From assembly GCA_007118045.1 (NCBI GenBank), contig SKTG01000090.1, positions 1-12,828 of the forward strand: a DNA stretch of 12,828 bases, read 5' to 3'. A program made the translations under genes and the position numbers. How positions within the stretch are numbered: the stretch's first letter is position 1; every line of letters starts with the position of its first letter. Positions 1 to 6,146 of the stretch are shown in pieces. The DNA is from Nitriliruptoraceae bacterium (GTDB lineage Bacteria > Actinomycetota > Nitriliruptoria > Nitriliruptorales > Nitriliruptoraceae). The notes beneath the pieces are model-generated. The model ran no database searches and was not told the DNA's origin. It saw only the letters and a program-made list of their open reading frames with translations.

Positions 1-30
1 ATCGGGTCGGTAGCGATCGGGTCGGTAGCG
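1..30. repeat. Tandem 15-bp repeat (two copies)
   Basis: The unit atcgggtcggtagcg occurs twice, at 1-15 and 16-30, with no mismatch. The window begins exactly at a unit boundary, so more copies may lie upstream. A 15-base unit would keep a reading frame and encode a repeated pentapeptide in two of the three + frames (GSVAI- or RVGSD-like), so this may be the tail of an upstream gene or of a repeat-bearing intergenic region. Which of these is true cannot be decided from this window. Confidence 0.75.
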
Positions 31-33
31 ACA

Positions 34-71
34 CCGACCGGTCGCGTCCGCGACGACGCCGACCGGTCGCG
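34..71. repeat. Two direct repeats carrying a 10-bp palindrome
   Basis: The 13-mer ccgaccggtcgcg occurs at 34-46 and 59-71, exactly 25 bases apart. Each copy contains the perfect palindrome cgaccggtcg (35-44 and 60-69). Palindromes on nearly the same helix face, about 90 bases upstream of a promoter-like hexamer, could bind a dimeric regulator. They could equally be chance in DNA this rich in CG and GGCC-type words. No regulator gene is visible nearby. Confidence 0.5.
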
Positions 72-153
72 CTGCGGGTCGTCGAGGCGGGGGCGGTCGG
101 GTGCACCCCGCCGGGGACGACCGGGGCGTGGCCGGCCGGGGGTGACGGGTCAC

Positions 154-159
154 TACGCT
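154..159 (+). promoter_or_regulatory. Putative -10 element TACGCT
   Basis: TACGCT lies 38 bases upstream of the GTG at 198, which would give a leader of about 30 bases. It belongs to a set of six TAnnCT hexamers in this window, each placed before a gene. No recognisable -35 hexamer is present 16-18 bases upstream. The call is an inference from position and from similarity to the TAnnnT form of actinobacterial vegetative -10 boxes. Confidence 0.4.
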
Positions 160-197
160 GCCCCGGTGCCGCCGAGCCGCGTCGACGAGGGCCTGCC

Positions 198-446
198 GTG
201 AACACCCCGACCCTGATCGTGCTCGTCGTCGGCGCCGCGGCGACGCTCCTGCTGCTCGTCGGGGTGCTCGTGGTCGCTGTGCAGCGGGTCCTGCGCGCGT
301 ACGGCGACGCCACGCGTGCGCTCGAGCGCACGCAACCGTTGGTCGACGAGATCCGGGATCAGCAGGCCGTCACCCAGCGCGAGCTCGAACGCATCACCGC
401 GCGCCTGGAGACCCTGCAGACCGAGCGCGCCGACCGAACCCACTGA
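198..446 (+). CDS. Small single-pass membrane protein with coiled-coil tail
   Basis: I do not recognise this 82-residue protein. Residues about 5-29 form one strongly hydrophobic helix (IVLVVGAAATLLLLVGVLVV). The rest is a charged helix rich in Glu, Arg, Gln and Leu (about 30-78), with the spacing expected of a coiled coil (RALERTQPLVDEIRDQ, RELERITARLETLQ). The layout resembles DUF948-like or other short membrane coiled-coil proteins, but no family motif is certain. The start is GTG at 198, with a gaggg Shine-Dalgarno at 187-191 and a six-base gap. The same frame stays open upstream to the window edge, so a longer N-terminus is not formally excluded, although the ribosome site and the TACGCT hexamer favour 198. 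tatA begins 109 bases downstream behind its own promoter-like site, so a role with Tat is possible but unproven. Confidence 0.65.
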   Translation: MNTPTLIVLVVGAAATLLLLVGVLVVAVQRVLRAYGDATRALERTQPLVDEIRDQQAVTQRELERITARLETLQTERADRTH

Positions 447-462
447 GCACCGCACGGCGAGC

Positions 463-484
463 CCGGACACCGCCCGTCCGGACG
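463..484 (+). promoter_or_regulatory. Hairpin and palindrome upstream of tatA
   Basis: CCGGAC at 463-468 can pair with GTCCGG at 476-481 across a seven-base loop. The overlapping word CGTCCGGACG (475-484) is a perfect 10-bp palindrome. The site sits between the upstream stop codon at 446 and the TACACT hexamer at 494, where a -35 box or an operator would lie. It could be a weak terminator for the upstream gene, an operator for tatA, or chance. Confidence 0.3.
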
Positions 485-493
485 TGGAGTCGG

Positions 494-499
494 TACACT
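494..499 (+). promoter_or_regulatory. Putative -10 element of the tatA-tatC unit (TACACT)
   Basis: TACACT followed by cgcg lies 55 bases before the tatA ATG, giving a predicted leader of about 50 bases. It matches the TAnnCT pattern seen before five other genes here. No TTGACA-like -35 is visible at the expected distance. Confidence 0.45.
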
Positions 500-554
500 C
501 GCGAGGCGCCGCGGGTTCGGCGGTGGATCCGGGCGTCACGACAGGGAGCGGGAC

Positions 555-782
555 ATGGGCGGAATCGGGGCACCGGAGCTGGTGATCATCCTGCTCATCC
601 TGCTGCTGTTGTTCGGGGGTCGCAAGCTGCCCGGACTGGCGAGCTCGATCGGCACCTCGTTGCGGGAGTTCCGCAAGGCCTCCGAGGAGGAGTCCGAGGA
701 CGGGGCCGACGAGGAGACCGAGCAGGACGCCAACGCCGGCCGCGACATCTCCTCGACGTCGGACCCCGACGCGGAGCGCTGA
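555..782 (+). CDS. tatA: Sec-independent (twin-arginine) translocase subunit TatA
   Basis: TatA oligomers form or line the variable pore through which the Tat system moves folded proteins across the cytoplasmic membrane. The 75-residue product has the family layout: a short N-terminus, one membrane helix (about 6-20, ELVIILLILLLLFG), the conserved Phe-Gly hinge at 20-21, an amphipathic helix starting RKLPGLASSIGTSLREFRK (about 23-41), and an acidic, disordered tail. The length is normal for TatA and short for TatB, and no separate tatB is visible. The ATG at 555 is preceded by agggag (543-548) at a six-base gap. tatC follows after 10 bases, so the two are almost certainly co-transcribed. The pair next to helY repeats the mycobacterial arrangement. 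Confidence 0.95.
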   Translation: MGGIGAPELVIILLILLLLFGGRKLPGLASSIGTSLREFRKASEEESEDGADEETEQDANAGRDISSTSDPDAER

Positions 783-792
783 GCTCATCGCC

Positions 793-1569
793 GTGGAGGA
801 GCCTGCCGCGGCGCCCCGCGCCGCGGGGGAGATGACGCTCGTCGAGCACCTGCGGGAGCTGCGGACCCGCCTCTTCCGCGCGGTCATCGCTCTGGCCATC
901 GGGACCGTGATCGGGTACGTGATCTTCCCGTACCTGCTCGAGCCGCTGATCGCGCCCTACTGCGCGGTGCCGAGCGGCATGCGACCCGAGGGCAGCTGCT
1001 CGCTGGTGGCCCTGCGGCCGATGGAGCCGTTCAGCGTGCGGATCCGCACGGCGTTGGTGGTGGGGCTCTTCGTCGCCGGCCCCGTGATCTTCTACCAGCT
1101 CTGGCGGTTCATCACCCCGGGTCTCACGCGGCGCGAGCGTCGCTTCGCCCTGCCGTTCGTGGTGCTCAGCCAGCTGATGTTCGGCGTGGGGATCGGTTTC
1201 GCCTACCTGGTCATCCCCCGGGCGCTGGACGTGCTGTTGGGGATGGGTGGGCCGCAGATCGAGGCCTTCCTGTCGGCCACCGAGTACCTCACGTTCTTCC
1301 TCGCGATGTGCGTGGCCTTCGGACTGGTGTTCGAGCTGCCCCTCGTGTTGATCTCGCTCGTGATGGTCGGCGTGCTGCGCGCGGAGGGCCTGCGCAAGGC
1401 ACGGCCCTACGCCGTGGTCGCGATGGTCACCGGCTCCGCGATCGTCACCCCGACCACGGACGCCGTGACCCTGCTGTTCATCGCCGGCCCGGCGTGGTTG
1501 TTCTACGAGCTCTCGATCGGCGTCGCCTGGTTCGTGGAACGGAGGCGCCGCAAGCGGGGCGGAGCATGA
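793..1569 (+). CDS. tatC: Sec-independent protein translocase subunit TatC
   Basis: TatC is the multi-spanning membrane receptor that binds the twin-arginine signal peptide and recruits TatA. The 258-residue protein shows about six hydrophobic helices and the family landmarks: the N-terminal HLRELRTRL segment (18-26, with the conserved Glu), FYQLWRFITPGLTRRE (100-114), the membrane Glu in FELP (181), and VTPTTDAVT near the last helices (218-226). Two cysteines, C57 and C69, lie in the first outside loop; I recall a similar pair in other actinobacterial TatC proteins, where a disulfide is conceivable. The start is uncertain. GTG 793 is 10 bases after tatA but has no clear Shine-Dalgarno. ATG 832 would begin MTLVEHLREL, close to shorter homologues, but its purine run touches the codon. 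The stop overlaps the next gene as ATGA. Confidence 0.96.
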   Translation: MEEPAAAPRAAGEMTLVEHLRELRTRLFRAVIALAIGTVIGYVIFPYLLEPLIAPYCAVPSGMRPEGSCSLVALRPMEPFSVRIRTALVVGLFVAGPVIFYQLWRFITPGLTRRERRFALPFVVLSQLMFGVGIGFAYLVIPRALDVLLGMGGPQIEAFLSATEYLTFFLAMCVAFGLVFELPLVLISLVMVGVLRAEGLRKARPYAVVAMVTGSAIVTPTTDAVTLLFIAGPAWLFYELSIGVAWFVERRRRKRGGA

Positions 1570-2246
1570 CGCGCTCCGACGTGGAACGGGCGCCGGCCGA
1601 GCCGGCCGAGCCGGAGGATGGGGGGCCGCCGACCGCCGAGCGGGCGAGGGGCTTCGGGCCGATCGTGCTCCTGGCCCGACGGCAGCGGTGGGGCCTGCTG
1701 CTGGGCGTGGCCGTGCTGTGCCTGGCCCTCGGCGTGGCGGTCGGGCGGGGGACCGCGCCCGGTCCCGAGGCCGACGCGCGTCGAGCCGTCGAGGTCTCCG
1801 TGCTGCCGCTGGCGCTCGACGCCGACGGCATCTGGACCTCGACGACCGACGATCGCGACGCCGTCAGCGAGGGACTGGTCCAGCTGCGCCGAGACGGCGA
1901 TCCACGGCTGGTGGAGCGCAACCTCGATGCGTGGCTGGAGGCCTACGACGCGGCGCTGGTGCGTCTCGCGGGCGTGGACCTGCCCCCGTCGGCGCGGCCG
2001 GTCCAGCGCCAGTTCATCTCCGCCGTGACGCTCTCCCGCGACGCGGTCGAGGTGCTCGGACACGCGAGCACGGTCGAGGACGAGACGGTCCGCCGGGACC
2101 TGACCACCGAGGTCGGCAGGTTGCGGACCCGCTCCGAGCAGCTGATCCAGAGCGCGCGTGCCTCGACCAGCGACCTCGACGGCTCCCGCACCGACGTCTC
2201 GCCGCTGCCGTCGCTGCGCACCTTCCTGGAGGGACGGCACCAGTGA
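1566..2246 (+). CDS. Membrane-anchored protein of unknown function in the tat-helY block
   Basis: This 226-residue protein is not one I recognise. It has a Pro/Glu-rich cytoplasmic-looking start (1-35), a basic stretch LARRQRW, and one hydrophobic helix (about 43-60). The remaining 165 residues are mostly helical and charged and would face outside if the helix is a signal anchor. Arg-Arg precedes the helix, but the rest does not fit a twin-arginine signal (no SRRxFLK), and the cysteine at 52 is not in a proper lipobox. The ATG overlaps the tatC stop as ATGA, so translation is probably coupled to tatC. A long frame opens upstream inside tatC, but the overlap start is the sensible one. In mycobacteria a membrane protein of unknown function (Rv2091c) also lies beside helY; I cannot say whether the two are related. 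Confidence 0.75.
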   Translation: MTRSDVERAPAEPAEPEDGGPPTAERARGFGPIVLLARRQRWGLLLGVAVLCLALGVAVGRGTAPGPEADARRAVEVSVLPLALDADGIWTSTTDDRDAVSEGLVQLRRDGDPRLVERNLDAWLEAYDAALVRLAGVDLPPSARPVQRQFISAVTLSRDAVEVLGHASTVEDETVRRDLTTEVGRLRTRSEQLIQSARASTSDLDGSRTDVSPLPSLRTFLEGRHQ

Positions 2247-2302
2247 CCCGGGCGTGCCCGTGCCCGGGCGCCCCGCCCGTGGCTCCGGACCCCGGCGGAG
2301 CC
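2247..2302 (+). terminator. Two adjacent GC hairpins, possible terminator
   Basis: Directly after the stop codon, CCCGGGC (2247-2253) can pair with GCCCGGG (2262-2268) over an eight-base loop. A second stem, GGCTCCG (2281-2287) with CGGAGCC (2296-2302), also has an eight-base loop. Neither is followed by a T run, as is usual in very GC-rich actinobacteria. They may end or weaken the tat transcript before the helY promoter. Short GC stems are easy to find by chance here. Confidence 0.35.
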
Positions 2303-2304
2303 CG

Positions 2305-2310
2305 TAGCCT
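2305..2310 (+). promoter_or_regulatory. helY: Putative -10 element of helY (TAGCCT)
   Basis: TAGCCTCG lies 29 bases before the helY GTG and right after a predicted hairpin, giving a leader of roughly 20-25 bases. It matches the recurrent TAnnCT word of this window. If real, helY and the lipid kinase can be transcribed apart from tat. Confidence 0.45.
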
Positions 2311-2339
2311 CGCCACGCCGACGGAGACGACGAGGCAGC

Positions 2340-5120
2340 GTGGCTGAGCACCCGAACGGATCTGGAACGGACGCGGTACGGACCGTGGACCGGGACGACC
2401 CCCGGCTCGCGCCCTTCCTCGCCCGCCTGGGCTTCGAGCCCGACGACTTCCAGCTACGGGCGATCACCGGGCTCGCGGACGGACGGTCCGTGCTCGTCGC
2501 GGCGCCGACCGGTGCCGGCAAGACCGTCGTCGGCGAGTTCGCCTGCGACGACGCCGTCGAGCGCGGCGGCAAGGCGTTCTACACCACACCCATCAAGGCC
2601 CTGTCCAACCAGAAGTACCGGGACCTCGTGGAGCGGTACGGGGATGCCCGGGTCGGGCTGTTGACCGGCGACCGCTCGGTCAACGGCGACGCACCGGTGG
2701 TGGTCATGACCACCGAGGTCCTGCGCAACATGATCTACGAGTCGTCATCGACCCTGAAGGGTCTGCGTCACGTGGTCCTCGACGAGGTCCACTACCTCGC
2801 GGACCGCTCGCGCGGCGCCGTCTGGGAGGAGGTCATCGTCCAGCTGCCGGCCTCCGTGCAGCTCGCGGCCCTCTCGGCGACGGTCAGCAACGCCGAGGAG
2901 TTCGGTCGCTGGCTCGACCAGGTACGAGGCGCGACCGTCAACGGCGGCGACGGTGGCGGCTGCGAGGTCATCATCGAGGAGGCGCGTCCGGTCCCGCTGC
3001 GCCACCACTACTTCGTCAACGACAAGATCCACCCGACCTTCCGCGCGGGCAACAAGGGCAACGCGAGCCGGGAGCACCGCGAACGGGCCTCCCAGGCGCT
3101 GGCCGGCGTCCCCAACCCCGACGTGGTGATGCTCGAGCGCCGGGCCCAGCAGCGCAACCGTGTGTCCAACCGCGGTCGCCGGCAGGGACCGCAGGTGCGG
3201 TTGCGCTGGCCCGCCCGCCCACACGTGGTCGAGGCGCTCGCCGAACGTCGGTGGCTGCCGGCCATCCTGTTCGTGTTCTCGCGCCAGGGCTGCGAGGACG
3301 CCGTGGAGCAGCTGCGGCTGGCGGGGGTGCGCCTGACCAGCCCCGCCGAACGCACGGAGATCGCGACGCTGGTGGACACCCTCCTCGGCGAGCTGCCGCG
3401 CTCGGACCTCGAGGTGCTCGGCTTCGACGGCTTCCGGGCCGGTCTGATGGACGGCGTCGCCGCGCACCACGCGGGTATGGTCCCGGCCTTCAAGGAGTGC
3501 GTGGAGGTCCTGTTCCAGCGGGGCCTGCTGAAGGTGGTGGTCGCGACCGAGACCCTGGCGCTCGGCATCAACATGCCGGCGCGGACCGTCGTCATCGAAC
3601 GCCTGGAGAAGTGGAACGGCGAGTCGCACGTGCTGCTGACGCCGGGGGAGTACACCCAGCTGACGGGGCGGGCCGGTCGCCGTGGCATCGACGACGTCGG
3701 GCACGCGGTGGTCCTCTACCAGCGTGACCTCGACTTCCGCACGGTCGCGGGACTGGTCGGTACGCGCACCTTCCCGTTGCGCAGCTCGTTCGCGCCGTCC
3801 TACAACATGGCGGTGAACCTGCTGCGCCGGCACGACCTGGTGCAGGCGGAGGCCCTCCTCGGGGCCTCGTTCGCGCAGTTCGAGGCGGACGAGTCCGTCA
3901 GCCGCAGGAGCGAGCGGTTGGCCGAGCTCGACGAGGGCATCGCCGGCTACTCCCAGCATCTGGTGTGCGATCGCGGCGACTGGGCGGAGTACTGGTCGCT
4001 TCGGCGCGAGCTCACCCGGCGGGAGAAGGCGGAGGCGAAGGAGCGGAGGTCCGTGGCGCGTCGGGCGCTGCGGGCAGCGATCGCTGGCCTCGAACCGGGC
4101 GACGTGCTGCACCTGCCCTGGATCGGACGCCGCGGCCTGGCCGCCGTGGTCGGGGTGCACGTCACCGGCAAGGGCGTGCCGCTCGCCCAGATCGTCACCG
4201 ACGACCGGGCCCTGACCAAGGTCGGGCCACGCGAACTCGACCACGCGCCCGAGCCCGTCGAACGGCTGCGCCTGCCCAAGCGTGGCAACCCACGGCAGAA
4301 GGAGTACCGCCGCGACGTCGCTGGGATGCTGCGTGGCCTGGACCCCCCGTGGCTCGAGCCCGGGCCACCGGAGGACGAGCCGCCCCCGGAGAACGGCACC
4401 TCCGCCGAGGTCGAGGCGCTGCGGGAGCAACACCGCGCCCACCCCTGCCACGGGTGTCCGGACCGCGGCGAGCACGAGCGCTGGCAACGGCGCGCGGACG
4501 AGCTGATCGACGAGGCCGACTCGCTGCGCACGGAGATCAGCCGCGCCACGGGCTCGCTGGTCCGCCAGCTGCACCGCATCCTCGCGGTGCTGACCGACCT
4601 CGGCTACGTCGACGAGACCCCGGCCCCCACCGACGAGGGACTGCGGCTGGCCGGGATCTACTGCGAGGTGGATCTGCTGGTCGCGGAGTCGGTCCGGCGG
4701 GGTCTGCTCGACGGGCTGGACGCCGCCGAGGTGGCCGGCATCGCCGGCCTGTTCCTCTACGAACCGCGAGGCGGCGACCCCACCGAGCACGTGGTCTTCC
4801 CGACCGTGGAGCTCGAGGAGACCACCGACGCGATCCTCGAGCTCGCCGACGAGCTGCGCGAGCGCGAACGGGGCGCCGGCCTGCGCAGCACGCTGCGCGA
4901 CCTCGACCCCGGCTTCGTCGGCCCCGCCTACCGCTGGGCGATGGAGGCCGACCTCGACACCGCGCTCGGTGGCCTCGACCTGACCGGTGGCGACTTCGTC
5001 CGCAACGTCAAGCAGGTCGCCGACCTGGCGGGTCAGCTGCGGGCCGTGGGCGGTCCCGGGCTCGCGCCCGCCGCGCGGGAAGCCGTCGACGCCCTCCGGC
5101 GCGGCATCGTGGAGGCGTGA
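2340..5120 (+). CDS. helY: HelY-type DEVH-box RNA helicase (Ski2/Mtr4-like)
   Basis: This is an ATP-dependent superfamily 2 helicase of the Ski2/Mtr4/HelY group, expected to unwind RNA in the cytoplasm; its physiological role in bacteria is poorly known. The 926 residues carry all core motifs: Walker A APTGAGKT (55-62), motif Ia TTPIKALSNQKYRD (82-95), TTEVLRN (124-130), the DEVH box (148-151), SAT (179-181), motif V ATETLALGINMP (402-413) and motif VI QLTGRAGRRG (440-449). The C-terminal 180 or so residues resemble the DSHCT domain, with LHRILAVLTDLGYVD at its start. A CHGC pair (C703, C706) sits just before a charged helix and also occurs in actinobacterial homologues I recall. The start is GTG 2340, with gagg at 2332-2335. 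The length agrees with mycobacterial HelY, about 900 residues. The stop overlaps the next start. Confidence 0.95.
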   Translation: MAEHPNGSGTDAVRTVDRDDPRLAPFLARLGFEPDDFQLRAITGLADGRSVLVAAPTGAGKTVVGEFACDDAVERGGKAFYTTPIKALSNQKYRDLVERYGDARVGLLTGDRSVNGDAPVVVMTTEVLRNMIYESSSTLKGLRHVVLDEVHYLADRSRGAVWEEVIVQLPASVQLAALSATVSNAEEFGRWLDQVRGATVNGGDGGGCEVIIEEARPVPLRHHYFVNDKIHPTFRAGNKGNASREHRERASQALAGVPNPDVVMLERRAQQRNRVSNRGRRQGPQVRLRWPARPHVVEALAERRWLPAILFVFSRQGCEDAVEQLRLAGVRLTSPAERTEIATLVDTLLGELPRSDLEVLGFDGFRAGLMDGVAAHHAGMVPAFKECVEVLFQRGLLKVVVATETLALGINMPARTVVIERLEKWNGESHVLLTPGEYTQLTGRAGRRGIDDVGHAVVLYQRDLDFRTVAGLVGTRTFPLRSSFAPSYNMAVNLLRRHDLVQAEALLGASFAQFEADESVSRRSERLAELDEGIAGYSQHLVCDRGDWAEYWSLRRELTRREKAEAKERRSVARRALRAAIAGLEPGDVLHLPWIGRRGLAAVVGVHVTGKGVPLAQIVTDDRALTKVGPRELDHAPEPVERLRLPKRGNPRQKEYRRDVAGMLRGLDPPWLEPGPPEDEPPPENGTSAEVEALREQHRAHPCHGCPDRGEHERWQRRADELIDEADSLRTEISRATGSLVRQLHRILAVLTDLGYVDETPAPTDEGLRLAGIYCEVDLLVAESVRRGLLDGLDAAEVAGIAGLFLYEPRGGDPTEHVVFPTVELEETTDAILELADELRERERGAGLRSTLRDLDPGFVGPAYRWAMEADLDTALGGLDLTGGDFVRNVKQVADLAGQLRAVGGPGLAPAAREAVDALRRGIVEA
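5111..5115 (+). promoter_or_regulatory. Shine-Dalgarno of the lipid kinase inside helY
   Basis: ggagg within the last codons of helY lies four bases before the ATG at 5120, whose first base is also the last base of the helY stop codon. This selects the start, because the same frame is open far upstream inside helY, and it predicts translational coupling. Confidence 0.65.
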
Positions 5121-6070
5121 TGGACACCGGCACCGGCGGCGCGAGCGTGCTGCCCTTCGGCACCCCGCTGATCATCGCGAACCCGTCGGCCGGGCGAGGC
5201 CGCGACGACGTCCTGCGGCGGCTGCACGCGGCGCTGGAGGACCGCTCGATCCACGCGGACGTCGTCGCGACGGCGGCCCCGGGTCACGCCGGCGAGCTCG
5301 CGCGGCGGGCCGTCGAGGACGGCCGCCGCTTCCTCGTGGCCGTGGGTGGGGACGGCACGGTCAACGAGGTGGTGAACGGGCTGGTGGACGCCACCACCGG
5401 CCGGAGCCACGGCAACGACCCCGTCCTCGGCGTCGTCGGGGCCGGCAGTGGCTGCGACCTGCTGCGCACCTTCGGGCTCGACCGGTCACCGGAGGTGCTC
5501 GCCCGTCATCTGAGCACCGCGCACACGATGCCGATCGACCTCGGCCGAGTGTGGTTCCAGGACGGGGACGGGCAACGACGGGCGCGGCTGTTCGTCAACG
5601 TGGCGGAGGCCGGGTACGGCGGCTCGGTCATGCGCCTGGCGGCACGGCTACCCCGAGCGCTCGGGGCGGTGCGCTACCCGGCGGCGATCCTCGGGGCGGT
5701 CGCCGGGTTCCGGCGCGTCACCACCAACGTGACGGTCGACGGGGGCACCACCGAGGAGGCGATCTGCAACGTGCTGGTGGCCAACGCGCAGTTCTACGGC
5801 GGTGGCCTGCACGTCGCGCCGCGGGCGCTGCCGAGCGACGGTCGCCTCAACGTCCAGACGTGGGGCGGGCGCCCCATCGACGTGCTCCGGGCGCAACCGG
5901 AGCTGCGGACGGGCCGGCACCTCGCCCGCCCCGACGTGCGCGAGTGGCAGTCGACGACCGTGGAGGTCACCTCGGAGCGGCCGCTGATCGTCGAAGCGGA
6001 CGGAGAGGTGCTCGGAGTCACCCCGGCGACGTTCGACGTGTTGCCGGGAGCTCTGCGGCTCAAGGTCTGA
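5120..6070 (+). CDS. Diacylglycerol kinase / YegS-type lipid kinase
   Basis: Enzymes of this family (DAGK catalytic domain) transfer the ATP gamma-phosphate to a lipid alcohol such as diacylglycerol on the cytoplasmic face, feeding phosphatidic acid into phospholipid synthesis; some members use sphingosine or other lipids. In the 316 residues I see the N-terminal IIANPSAGRGR (18-28), the nucleotide-binding signature GGDGTVNEVVNGL (76-88), and GVVGAGSGCDLLRTFGL (104-120). The last occupies the place of the usual P.GTGNDFAR motif and differs from it: Gly-Ser-Gly-Cys-Asp replaces Gly-Thr-Gly-Asn-Asp. A late ADGE (293-296) matches the second-domain acidic motif. The product has the typical family length and no membrane helix. 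It overlaps helY by one base and is probably co-expressed with it. The family assignment is firm, but the substrate is unknown. Confidence 0.9.
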   Translation: MDTGTGGASVLPFGTPLIIANPSAGRGRDDVLRRLHAALEDRSIHADVVATAAPGHAGELARRAVEDGRRFLVAVGGDGTVNEVVNGLVDATTGRSHGNDPVLGVVGAGSGCDLLRTFGLDRSPEVLARHLSTAHTMPIDLGRVWFQDGDGQRRARLFVNVAEAGYGGSVMRLAARLPRALGAVRYPAAILGAVAGFRRVTTNVTVDGGTTEEAICNVLVANAQFYGGGLHVAPRALPSDGRLNVQTWGGRPIDVLRAQPELRTGRHLARPDVREWQSTTVEVTSERPLIVEADGEVLGVTPATFDVLPGALRLKV

Positions 6071-6120
6071 CCCATCGCCGGGCGCGTCCGCGCGCGGCTC
6101 ACCACCTCCCCGGTGGCCCC

Positions 6121-6126
6121 TATCCT
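6121..6126 (+). promoter_or_regulatory. Putative -10 element of the M24 peptidase gene (TATCCT)
   Basis: TATCCTCGCG lies 20 bases before the ATG at 6147, so the leader would be only about 13-15 bases and would begin almost at the Shine-Dalgarno GAGGAGG (6135-6141). A small stem (CCACC 6102-6106 with GGTGG 6112-6116) precedes it and may belong to the end of the upstream transcript. No -35 is seen. Confidence 0.45.
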
Positions 6127-6146
6127 CGCGGCTCGAGGAGGTCAGG

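Noticed and set aside
832..834. ATG 832 as the definite tatC start
   Set aside because: It would give a canonical N-terminus, but the purine-rich gggggag ends directly at the codon with no spacing. GTG 793 is close behind tatA, so the choice is left open and 793 is reported.
1683..1760. Twin-arginine or lipoprotein signal in the 1566-2246 protein
   Set aside because: RRQRW lacks the SRRxFLK consensus and the helix shows no clear cleavage site. The cysteine is preceded by AVL rather than a Gly/Ala-type lipobox, so a plain anchor is more likely.
2745..4790. A 681-codon open frame on the minus strand opposite helY
   Set aside because: It lies wholly antisense to a helicase with every conserved motif, has no family motif, and is the usual mirror frame produced when third codon positions are almost all G or C.
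3965..5119. Long upstream extension of the lipid kinase frame inside helY
   Set aside because: The translation is Arg/Pro-rich with no motif. The kinase starts naturally at ATG 5120 with ggagg upstream, and the overlapped DNA encodes conserved helicase residues.
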